DNA from: Aquirhabdus sp.
Lineage (GTDB): Bacteria; Pseudomonadota; Gammaproteobacteria; Pseudomonadales; Moraxellaceae
DNA length: 6,709 nt
Direction: 5' to 3'
NCBI GenBank assembly: GCA_030150595.1
Contig: JASLFQ010000074.1
Location: 1 to 6,709 of the forward strand
The notes below the pieces were generated by a model that was given only the letters and a program-made list of their open reading frames with translations, made no database searches and was not told the DNA's origin. A program made the translations under genes and the position numbers. Below, piece by piece: positions 1-6,639 of this stretch. Each line of letters opens with the position of its first letter. Within the stretch, counting starts at the first letter, position 1.

Positions 1-828
1 GCACACGGCATCATGGGTTTCTCGTCCATCCTTGGCGTTGATTATTTTTATGGTGTTGCGTCCGATTTAACTTCAAATGGCGCGAATGTATTTGATACAC
101 AGGTTTCCTCTTTAGATTCGTCGTATGTACGCGGTGAGCAGTTACGTAGTCAAGTCCAACAAATTCTGGCGATTACTGGCGCATCAAAAGTAAATTTGAT
201 TGGTCATAGTCAAGGTGCGATGGATAGTCGCTATGTGGCTGGCGTGATTCCTCAACAAATTGCATCTGTGACGTCAGTTGGCGGTGTAAATTTTGGTACA
301 CCTGTGGCTGATGCTGTTGCTAAAGCTGCTGGCATTCCTGTGGTGGGTTCTGCAGTTGCGGCTGCAGGGTCAGCATTGCTCGATGCGTTCTTCTCATTTG
401 TTGGTGTTGCTTCTGGACAGGGTTATAGTCAGAACTTCATGGCGGCAATCAATCAATTGACGACATCAACGGCAGTCACATTTAACGCTCAATTCCCAGC
501 AGGTTTACCGACTGCAACATGTGGACAAGGTGTACAGAACGCTTCAAATGGTGTGAGTTACTTCTCTTGGGGCGGTACAGGTGTTGTGACCAATCCCCTT
601 AATCCATTAGATGCTGTGTTTGCTGTATCTTCTCTGATTATTCCGGGTGCGAGTGATGGCATGGTGCCACAATGTTCTACTCATTTGGGAACAGTGATTC
701 GTGATAATTATTATCAAAATCATGGTGATGAGGTGAATCAAGTATTGGGCTTAACGTATATTTTTGCAGCGAGTCCAGTGACACAGTATCGTGACCAAGC
801 AAACCGTTTGAAGGGTCTTGGATTTTAG
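1..828 (+). CDS. Secreted triacylglycerol lipase, family I (5'-truncated by window edge)
   Basis: Alpha/beta-hydrolase lipase of the Pseudomonas-type true lipase family, expected to be exported and to hydrolyse long-chain triglycerides outside the cell. The reading frame is open from base 1 (Ala-His-Gly, the oxyanion-hole HG motif) to a TAG stop, giving 275 visible residues. By alignment with the complete paralogue downstream, about 54 N-terminal residues including the signal peptide lie off the left edge. The nucleophile elbow is GHSQG (Ser codon 208-210). The catalytic Asp is in SDGMV (GAT 655-657) and the catalytic His in QNHGDE (CAT 721-723). Two Cys (PTATCGQG and VPQCSTH) match the conserved disulfide of Pseudomonas lipases. 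One oddity is Gly right after the catalytic His, where the paralogue and family have Leu. The gene ends in its own terminator. Lipases of this family normally need a Lif foldase, which is not in view. Function is confident; exact substrate is unknown. Confidence 0.93.
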   Translation, partial: AHGIMGFSSILGVDYFYGVASDLTSNGANVFDTQVSSLDSSYVRGEQLRSQVQQILAITGASKVNLIGHSQGAMDSRYVAGVIPQQIASVTSVGGVNFGTPVADAVAKAAGIPVVGSAVAAAGSALLDAFFSFVGVASGQGYSQNFMAAINQLTTSTAVTFNAQFPAGLPTATCGQGVQNASNGVSYFSWGGTGVVTNPLNPLDAVFAVSSLIIPGASDGMVPQCSTHLGTVIRDNYYQNHGDEVNQVLGLTYIFAASPVTQYRDQANRLKGLGF

Positions 829-856
829 AGCTGCTAATAAACCAATCTGATTGATG

Positions 857-887
857 AAAAAAGGAGGCTAAGTTAGCCTCTTTTTTT
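857..887 (+). terminator. Intrinsic terminator of the first lipase gene
   Basis: A perfect 7-bp stem (GAGGCTA at 864-870, TAGCCTC at 874-880) with a 3-base loop AGT is followed by seven T (881-887) and preceded by an A-run (857-862) that can pair with the T-run. It begins 28 bases after the lipase stop codon. The flanking A and T tracts mean it could also work on the opposite strand. Confidence 0.9.
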
Positions 888-1031
888 GTGCTTAATAAAG
901 TCTTAACTTGAGGAACTTTCAGTTTTGAGGGTTCTTCTAACTTTTACTCCCGAATAGTTCGTTTCGTCGCTTTTATTTTTGTTCATGAATTCAATGATGT
1001 GTTTATTGTTTAACCATTTGTCGAATATTTA

Positions 1032-1058
1032 TTGCGCGATAATATGAATGTGTATAAT
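1032..1058 (+). promoter_or_regulatory. Putative sigma70 promoter of the second lipase gene
   Basis: A perfect TATAAT (-10) lies at 1053-1058 with a weak TTGCGC (-35) at 1032-1037, spacing 15 bases, which is short. A second overlapping -10-like GATAAT is at 1038-1043 with TTGTCG at 1018-1023, spacing 14. A start site near 1065 would give a leader of about 65 nt that includes the palindrome at 1081-1101. The -10 match is good but the -35 is poor, so an activator may be needed. Confidence 0.4.
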
Positions 1059-1080
1059 TGTTCGTGTTGTGGGTTTGTAG

Positions 1081-1101
1081 GAATTTGAACGATTCAAATT
1101 C
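1081..1101. repeat. Perfect 21-bp palindrome in the leader of the second lipase gene
   Basis: Two 9-base arms, GAATTTGAA (1081-1089) and TTCAAATTC (1093-1101), are exact reverse complements around a CGA centre. The element lies between the probable -10 box and the ribosome binding site, about 20-35 bases after the expected transcription start. That position suits either a repressor operator (roadblock or promoter-proximal) or an RNA hairpin in the 5' leader. No T-run follows it, so it is not a terminator. The binding factor is unknown. Confidence 0.6.
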
Positions 1102-1129
1102 TCCATAAATTGGCTAAAGGATTAGACTT

Positions 1130-2116
1130 ATGAAAATGAAGTTATCATCACTGATGTTTGCTGCTGGGCTTTTAGTGTCTGGTTTTGCAACTGCAGCAAC
1201 CTATCAAAAATGTAGTGTCTCAGGTTGTACAACGGCTGGTAGTGCCTTTGTGTGGACATCATACGCTCAAACTAAATATCCTATCGTCCTTGCACATGGT
1301 ATGGCTGGATTCAGCTCAATTGCGGGACTCGAATATTTCTACGGCATTGGTTCAGATTTAACTTCAAATGGTGCAAATGTGTTCGAAACACAGGTTGCAT
1401 CATTTGATTCCTCGTATGTACGTGGCGAGCAACTACGTAGCCAAGTTCAGCAAATTTTGGCCATTACCGGTGCTGCGAAAGTTAATATCATTGCGCATAG
1501 TCAGGGTGCTCAAGATAGTCGTTATGTCGCAGGCGTGATGCCTAGCCAAATCGCTTCAGTGACAACTGTTGGCGGTGTGAATGCGGGTTCTCCAGTTGCA
1601 GATTTTGTCCAGAGTCTTTTGGGTAGTAATGCCAGTTCATTGTCAATGGAGATAGTTGGTACAGCCGTCAATGCTTTCTTCACGTTGGTTGGTGTTGCTT
1701 CTGGACATGAGTATGATCAGAATTCAGTAGCTGCTTTGGCCTCATTGAGTACTTCGGGAACAGCGGCATTCAATGCTCAATTCCCTGCGGGTATGCCAAC
1801 CACATCATGTGGGCAAGGTGTTCAAAAAGCCTCAAATGGCGTCACTTATTTCTCATGGAGCGGTACGGGCATTCTGACTAATCCCGCGAATGTTGCAGAC
1901 CCATTACTCGCTTTGACTTCTACGTTGATTTCTGGTGCAAGTGATGGTTTGGTACCTCAATGTTCGAGTCACTTAGGCACTGTGATTCGTGATAACTATA
2001 ATCAAAACCATCTTGATGAGATTAATCAGGTGCTTGGTCTGGTTGATCCATTTTCCGTCAGTCCAGTAACATTGTATCGCGATCATGCAAACCGTTTGAA
2101 AAATCTGGGATTGTAA
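1130..2116 (+). CDS. Secreted triacylglycerol lipase, family I (second tandem copy)
   Basis: Complete 328-aa secreted lipase. The start is supported by AAAGGA 8 bases upstream (a second ATG two codons later is less likely). Residues 1-22 form a Sec signal peptide: a Lys-containing n-region, a hydrophobic core, and an ATA|A-type cleavage site near 22-23. The mature start carries a close Cys pair (C28, C33). The oxyanion motif AHGMAGFSSI begins at 55. The nucleophile is S124 in AHSQG, where relatives have GHSxG. The catalytic Asp is D272 (SDGLV) and the catalytic His H294 (QNHLDE). C227 and C278 fit the conserved disulfide, and D296 matches a calcium ligand of Pseudomonas lipase; the other ligand position appears to be N254. 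It closely resembles the upstream lipase except in the region 159-213, which should include the lid. It has its own probable promoter and terminator. Assignment to the family is confident; substrate preference cannot be read from the sequence. Confidence 0.95.
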   Translation: MKMKLSSLMFAAGLLVSGFATAATYQKCSVSGCTTAGSAFVWTSYAQTKYPIVLAHGMAGFSSIAGLEYFYGIGSDLTSNGANVFETQVASFDSSYVRGEQLRSQVQQILAITGAAKVNIIAHSQGAQDSRYVAGVMPSQIASVTTVGGVNAGSPVADFVQSLLGSNASSLSMEIVGTAVNAFFTLVGVASGHEYDQNSVAALASLSTSGTAAFNAQFPAGMPTTSCGQGVQKASNGVTYFSWSGTGILTNPANVADPLLALTSTLISGASDGLVPQCSSHLGTVIRDNYNQNHLDEINQVLGLVDPFSVSPVTLYRDHANRLKNLGL

Positions 2117-2140
2117 TTTTTTCTCAAGTCGTGAATGATT

Positions 2141-2169
2141 AAAAAAGAGAGCCAATGTGCTCTCTTTTT
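2141..2169 (+). terminator. Intrinsic terminator of the second lipase gene
   Basis: Stem GAGAGC (2147-2152) pairs with GCTCTC (2159-2164) around a 6-base loop, followed by TTTTT and preceded by AAAAAA. With the A/T tracts paired the stem is 11 bp. It starts 25 bases after the lipase stop and separates the lipase from rimI. Confidence 0.9.
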
Positions 2170-2229
2170 GTTTCTTGCGATTTAATCTGCTCAATTTCAC
2201 AGCGCAACGTAATAACCTATTTTTCAACG

Positions 2230-2235
2230 TATAAT
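2230..2235 (+). promoter_or_regulatory. Possible -10 element of the rimI promoter
   Basis: A perfect TATAAT lies 31 bases before the rimI ATG, and a terminator ends 60 bases further upstream, so rimI needs a promoter here. No good -35 box sits at the expected distance. A leader of only about 25 nt would result. Confidence 0.35.
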
Positions 2236-2266
2236 AAACCTGAGTTCTTCTTTTTGGTTTTTCTTG

Positions 2267-2740
2267 ATGTTGAAATATGCTGTTCGTCCTATGCTTGAGA
2301 GTGATGTTCCGCAGGTTGCGGCGATAGAACGACAAGTTGAATATCATCCTTGGAGTGAGCGTCAGTTTCAGGAAAGTTTGGCCGCTGGTCAGCGCTGCAC
2401 TGTAATGCTCGATGCGGAAAAAGTCGTTGGTTTTTGCATTCTGCAACCCGTTTTGGATGAAGCAAATTTGTTGCTCATGGCAATTGATCCCAAATATCAA
2501 GGGCAGGGACGTGGTTTAGCTTTATTGGAAGAGTCGATTGAGCTACTGGGCGAGAGTTGCGTTATGATTTTTTTGGAGGTGCGGGCCAGTAACATGCCAG
2601 CAATTTCACTTTATGAAAAAGTTGGTTTTCACCAAATGGGCGTCCGAAAAAACTATTATCCAGCGGATCGTGCGCTTTTTGCCAGTGGCAAAGAAGATGC
2701 AGTATTGATGGCATTAACGCGAGGGAATCCGTTTGTTTAA
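2267..2740 (+). CDS. rimI: Ribosomal protein S18 alanine N-acetyltransferase (RimI)
   Basis: GNAT-fold acetyltransferase that transfers acetyl from acetyl-CoA to the N-terminal Ala of ribosomal protein S18 in the cytoplasm. With the ATG at 2267 it is 157 aa, close to the usual RimI size. A TTG codon just upstream is a less likely start. Visible features are the acetyl-CoA loop QGQGRG (78-83) after beta strand LLLMAIDP, then the RimI signature FLEVRASN (102-109), ISLYEKVGF (113-121), RKNYYP (127-132) and EDAVLM (143-148). By alignment with enterobacterial RimI, E104 and Y116 are the expected general base and acid. No clear Shine-Dalgarno sequence precedes the ATG, since the upstream bases are T-rich. 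The gene ends in tandem stops TAA TAG and converges on bpt with an 18-bp gap and no evident terminator. Some GNAT relatives act on other proteins, but the C-terminal motif favours RimI. Confidence 0.92.
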   Translation: MLKYAVRPMLESDVPQVAAIERQVEYHPWSERQFQESLAAGQRCTVMLDAEKVVGFCILQPVLDEANLLLMAIDPKYQGQGRGLALLEESIELLGESCVMIFLEVRASNMPAISLYEKVGFHQMGVRKNYYPADRALFASGKEDAVLMALTRGNPFV

Positions 2741-2758
2741 TAGATCTTATTCTTTTCT

Positions 2759-3553
2759 TTAGCGTAGTCGTTTGTAATCTTGGATGTTCTCGTCGCGCGA
2801 TAATCTTTTGATGAGATGCGCGGTTTCTGCTTCCGTCATGGCTCGTGACAAACGTTGCCAGTGTCCATCTAACAATACTTCTAGCGGCAGAAAGTTGGCT
2901 TTGTAGCGCATTTTCTCAGCTTGAGGAACCCAATAGCCTAAATAGACGTAGTCGAGATGATGTGTGCGTGCCCATTCAATTTGTTGCAGGATTGAGAAAG
3001 TCCCTAGGCTTCGTTTGCTCTCATCTGGATCGTAGAAGGTATAAACCGCAGAGATACCATCATCCAATGGGTCGCAGGTTGCAACGACCATCAGGTGGTC
3101 ATGCAGCCAGAATTCTAGAAAGAAGCTATCGACTCCACCTGTTACTAAGAACTTGTCAAACTGGTCACGGGTAGGCGGATACATGTCACCATCAGCATGA
3201 CGCTCTTCGATATAGCGTGCGTAAAGTTGATAATGAACATCGGTTGCGTGACTGGTCGGGCGGATGGCCATGCGCAGATCTTTGTTACGATTCAATACGC
3301 GGCGTTGGCTACTGTTGAGCTCAAATCGAGTTGCTGGAATGCGGGAAGATAGACATTGACGACAATGTTGGCATTCGGGTTTATAAATAAAATCACCGCT
3401 GCGACGAAACCCTTGTCGTGAAAGTTCGGACAATGTACTGATATCAAGTGTGCGGATCGGATCAATAAACACCATGCGTGCTGAACGGTCATCCAGATAA
3501 CTACAGGGATGAGGCGGTGTAATATAGAACCGAATATTCTTCATGTTTGACAT
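2759..3553 (-). CDS. bpt: Aspartate/glutamate leucyltransferase (Bpt; Ate-family aminoacyl-tRNA-protein transferase)
   Basis: Transfers an amino acid from aminoacyl-tRNA to protein N-termini. Bacterial members such as that of Vibrio vulnificus use Leu-tRNA on N-terminal Asp/Glu, which creates a primary destabilising residue for ClpS-ClpAP. The 264-aa product shows the family hallmarks in order: PHPCSYL (15-20, C17), GFRRSG (48-53), a C-x2-C-x2-C cluster (C61, C64, C67) followed by SSRIP, ERHADGDMYPP (117-127), and the acyltransferase end YLGYWV (204-209) and KMRYKANFLPLE (214-225). The start at 3553 is preferred over Met4 because a GTGAG-like ribosome site precedes it; upstream of Met4 I see none. 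It lies 53 bp downstream of aat on the same strand, so the two N-degron transferases are probably co-transcribed. Databases often name this gene ate (arginyltransferase), but Leu transfer is expected for the bacterial Bpt type. Confidence 0.93.
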   Translation of the reverse strand: MSNMKNIRFYITPPHPCSYLDDRSARMVFIDPIRTLDISTLSELSRQGFRRSGDFIYKPECQHCRQCLSSRIPATRFELNSSQRRVLNRNKDLRMAIRPTSHATDVHYQLYARYIEERHADGDMYPPTRDQFDKFLVTGGVDSFFLEFWLHDHLMVVATCDPLDDGISAVYTFYDPDESKRSLGTFSILQQIEWARTHHLDYVYLGYWVPQAEKMRYKANFLPLEVLLDGHWQRLSRAMTEAETAHLIKRLSRDENIQDYKRLR

Positions 3554-3606
3554 GAGATCTCACTTCGATTAATCAGCGCTAATGTCAAGGTTGAACAACA
3601 ATCATC

Positions 3607-4380
3607 TTACCCTTCAATCAAGCCCGAAAAAAGTGAGTTGGTCAACAGCTCAGCGCAGTTGAACTGACGATTCTGTAACAAATTCCAGTTTGGTGCGGAT
3701 TTGGCAAGCACATCTTTTAACTTTTCTAAGAATTCAACACGGGGTTGTGTGATTGCACCTAAGCTCATCAAGTGAGAGTTGGGGAGTTGGCAGTCCACAA
3801 AAGGAAAATGCGACGCTGCACACAGTTGCATTAAGAACATGAATGCCATCTTGGATACATCAGTTTGTGTGCTAAACATCGATTCGCCAAAGAACGCACG
3901 TCCAAGTTGTACGCCATATAAACCGCCAACTAATTTAGACTTTTCTTGGGTGTCATCATTTCTTTGCCACACTTCGATGCTGTGCGCGAGTCCGACAGCG
4001 TGTAAACCGCTATAACCTTGAATAATATCTTTACTAATCCATGTGCCTTCTGCATGAGCGCGTGCGTCTGCGCAGGCTTGCATGACTGCTGTGAAGTCTT
4101 GATTCAGGGTGATCGTATATTGGTTTTTTTTAATGCTGCGAATGAGTGTTTTTGAGGGTTTGAATGTTTCTGGCAAAATAATGCAACGAGGTTCTGGACT
4201 CCACCAATAAATCGGATCATCACCACTGAACCATGGGAAAATTCCTTTTTGGTACGCTGCCAAAATGGTTGCTGGGAGCAGATCCGCGCCGACTGCAACC
4301 AAGCCTTCACCTACGGGGTCGGCTTGGATTGGATCGGGAAATTGCCAATAACATGGCGGAAGCGATGAGAGAGTTGCCAT
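3607..4380 (-). CDS. aat: Leucyl/phenylalanyl-tRNA--protein transferase (Aat)
   Basis: Cytoplasmic enzyme that moves Leu or Phe from its tRNA to proteins with N-terminal Lys or Arg, marking them for ClpS-ClpAP degradation. The 257-aa product has the full set of family motifs: FPDP (14-17), GEGLVAVGADL (24-34), YQKGIFPWF (43-51), WWSPEPR (59-65), GTWI (112-115), GYSGLHAVGLAHSIEVW (122-138), GGLYGVQLGRAFFGESMFS (152-170) and FVDCQL (195-199 and following). E166 and D196 correspond to the catalytic-site residues Glu156 and Asp186 of the E. coli enzyme with a constant offset of 10. GGATGAG lies about 9 bases before the ATG. It is 55 bp downstream of trxB and 53 bp upstream of bpt with no terminator between, consistent with an operon. 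The neighbours infA, clpA and clpS seen near aat in other proteobacteria are absent here. Confidence 0.96.
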   Translation of the reverse strand: MATLSSLPPCYWQFPDPIQADPVGEGLVAVGADLLPATILAAYQKGIFPWFSGDDPIYWWSPEPRCIILPETFKPSKTLIRSIKKNQYTITLNQDFTAVMQACADARAHAEGTWISKDIIQGYSGLHAVGLAHSIEVWQRNDDTQEKSKLVGGLYGVQLGRAFFGESMFSTQTDVSKMAFMFLMQLCAASHFPFVDCQLPNSHLMSLGAITQPRVEFLEKLKDVLAKSAPNWNLLQNRQFNCAELLTNSLFSGLIEG

Positions 4381-4435
4381 ATCGTTTTACTCATCCAAGG
4401 TGGGCGGTAAAAATGATATGGCATTTAAACATGAA

Positions 4436-5454
<1,019 letters not shown>

Positions 5455-5488
5455 CCGTAGCTGAGCAATATGTGGTGCTTGCTAGCGC

Positions 5489-5531
5489 TTGATGTCATCA
5501 GAAACTTGATGGTTAATATCAATGACATCAA
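5489..5531. repeat. Inverted repeat cluster between the DUF4124-like gene and trxB
   Basis: TTGATGTCAT (5489-5498) and ATGACATCAA (5522-5531) are perfect 10-base inverted arms. Between them is a nested pair TTGAT (5506-5510) and ATCAA (5518-5522). The left arm also forms a small dyad, TGATG-T-CATCA (5490-5500). It lies just after the stop of the upstream minus-strand gene and about 50-90 bases before the expected trxB start site. No T-run follows on either strand, so it is a possible regulator site or mRNA 3' hairpin, not a classic terminator. Confidence 0.5.
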
Positions 5532-5546
5532 TCGGTAAATTATGAA

Positions 5547-6332
5547 TTAGGGCGTACTGGTTGTATTTGGTTTATTGCCTTGTTGTTCTACACTTTTGAG
5601 CTCAGTGATTGCATCGTTAAATTGTTTATTGGTTTGTTCACGTTTGGTTTTGAGAGCTGCGATATTTGCATCTGATTGGGCGAGTAGTGCTTTATTTTTG
5701 TTGAGTTGAGCTTTGATCAGAGCTGGAATAGGTTTGTTTTGACGCTCGTAGCTTGCTGCTAGGGTGATATTGTCATTCAGTGATTTAGATAGATGTGCTG
5801 ATTGTTGTGTACTTTGCTTAATTTGTCCATCGATATCGCTAAGTTCACGATCACGCTGTGTAATTGCATGGTCTGAGGAGATGTAGGTTTCTTGTAGATG
5901 ACGATCATTAATTTTCTTTGCAATAGCTTGTTCGCGAATGGTTTGTTGTTGTGCGTATTTGTCTGCTGAGAATGGTGGATAATGACGAATTAGTTGCATG
6001 TGGCTGTCGAGTACGTCATAGCCTTGCTGTAAGTGCTGCTCACTGACGGTGCTACTGATACTTGGAATCCCCCGGCTATCGTAATAACGATACCAGCGAG
6101 TTTGTGTATTGCTGTCTGCATACGCAGGGGGTATTATTAACGAAGTGATTAAAATGCTTGAGCAAACAACTATCATTTCTTTTGACCAACGATGAGAAGA
6201 TGCCGTTGATTGCGGGCTGATATTTGATAAGCAATGTGGCAAGCGCATCTTTATTTTCATTGTTAAAGAGATGTTCTTGAATATACGCACTGCGGAGTTA
6301 GCATTTATGACCTGTTTTTGTTTGGTAAACAT
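5547..6332 (-). CDS. Exported DUF4124-like protein with C-terminal coiled-coil-like region
   Basis: Conserved protein of unknown function, likely periplasmic. The ATG at 6332 (261 aa) is chosen because AGAAGG lies 6 bases upstream; an in-frame ATG at 6347 has AGG directly abutting it and is less likely. Numbered from 6332, residues 53-68 (IVVCSSILITSLIIPP with its edges) are hydrophobic and end in AYA|DS at about 72, a signal-peptidase-like site. The roughly 50-residue polar stretch before it is unusually long for a signal peptide. Residues 79-121 (RWYRYYDSRGIPSIS...GYDVLD...PPF) match the DUF4124 pattern of a short aromatic-rich domain. From about 125 to 250 the sequence is rich in Gln, Lys, Ala, Leu and Asp with heptad-like spacing, suggesting helical coiled coil, and the tail is Thr/Pro rich. 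It is divergent from pilG and 148 bp upstream of trxB. Role unknown. Confidence 0.85.
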   Translation of the reverse strand: MFTKQKQVINANSAVRIFKNISLTMKIKMRLPHCLSNISPQSTASSHRWSKEMIVVCSSILITSLIIPPAYADSNTQTRWYRYYDSRGIPSISSTVSEQHLQQGYDVLDSHMQLIRHYPPFSADKYAQQQTIREQAIAKKINDRHLQETYISSDHAITQRDRELSDIDGQIKQSTQQSAHLSKSLNDNITLAASYERQNKPIPALIKAQLNKNKALLAQSDANIAALKTKREQTNKQFNDAITELKSVEQQGNKPNTTSTP

Positions 6333-6338
6333 GTGCCG

Positions 6339-6344
6339 CCTTCT
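6339..6344 (-). promoter_or_regulatory. Ribosome binding site fixing the start of the DUF4124-like gene
   Basis: Minus-strand AGAAGG, 6 bases before the ATG at 6332. Because it lies inside the reading frame of the longer alternative beginning at 6347, it argues for the shorter protein. Confidence 0.6.
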
Positions 6345-6469
6345 CATCCTGATATTCTGAATTCTGTTGCAACATTTACGTAATAAAAAAATTATGCATG
6401 CTGTTCGTTAAGAATAGTATGGTGAAAGCGTATCTACAAGTGTTAGTTTTAATTGAAAACAAGATTAAA

Positions 6470-6499
6470 TTGACATATTGTGTGATCTAGTGCGATAAA
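6470..6499 (+). promoter_or_regulatory. Putative extended -10 sigma70 promoter for pilG
   Basis: Perfect TTGACA at 6470-6475 and GATAAA at 6494-6499, spacing 18, with TGC immediately upstream of the -10 (extended -10 motif). The predicted start is near 6506. It is the best promoter match in the window and points toward pilG. Confidence 0.55.
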
Positions 6500-6633
6500 A
6501 ATGAAAATAAAAATGGTTGAAATGCTGGTTAAGTCGCGCTGAACGTTTTATGCTAGGCTAAGATAATGCGTGAAAAATGTATGGGCTTGTGTGGGCTCAT
6601 TTCACAGACATCAATTTATGATTTTGTACAATC

Positions 6634-6639
6634 AGGAAG
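6634..6639 (+). promoter_or_regulatory. pilG: Ribosome binding site of pilG
   Basis: AGGAAG lies 9 bases before the ATG at 6649. An in-frame ATG at 6640 abuts this site directly with no spacing, so the start at 6649 is preferred. Confidence 0.65.

Larger units (their letters stand above)
829..1129. other. Intergenic region between the two lipase genes
   Basis: A 301-bp non-coding spacer. From left to right it holds a strong terminator for the upstream lipase, an AT-rich stretch (about 900-1030) in which I see only loosely similar GAGG(A/G)(A/T)TC-like segments and no gene, a probable -10 box, a perfect 21-bp palindrome, and an AAAGGA ribosome binding site at 1116-1121 placed 8 bases before the next ATG. 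This arrangement implies independent transcription of the second lipase. Confidence 0.7.

Noticed and set aside
1973..2500. 175-aa open frame on the minus strand
   Set aside because: It overlaps the conserved C-terminus of lipase 2, its terminator and much of rimI, and its translation has no recognisable motif; a shadow frame.
2741..2758. Bidirectional terminator between rimI and bpt
   Set aside because: The 18-bp gap contains only the 6-base AGATCT dyad and no stem with a T-run.
2845..3174. 109-aa open frame antisense to bpt
   Set aside because: Lies entirely inside the well-supported bpt gene with no ribosome site and no recognisable domain.
3554..3580. Short palindromes GAGATCTC, GATTAATC and AGCGCT between aat and bpt
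   Set aside because: Each is only 6-8 bases and such short dyads are common by chance; no T-run or larger symmetry links them.
3583..3588. Minus-strand TTGACA upstream of bpt as a promoter
   Set aside because: No acceptable -10 box occurs 15-19 bases downstream, so an internal bpt promoter is not supported.
6481..6496. TGTGA half-site as a CRP/Vfr binding site near the pilG promoter
   Set aside because: The second half (GCGAT) does not match TCACA, so only half of the consensus is present.
6501..6542. 13-codon leader peptide frame (MKIKMVEMLVKSR) upstream of pilG
   Set aside because: Its first ATG lies before the predicted transcription start and no ribosome site precedes any of its ATGs.
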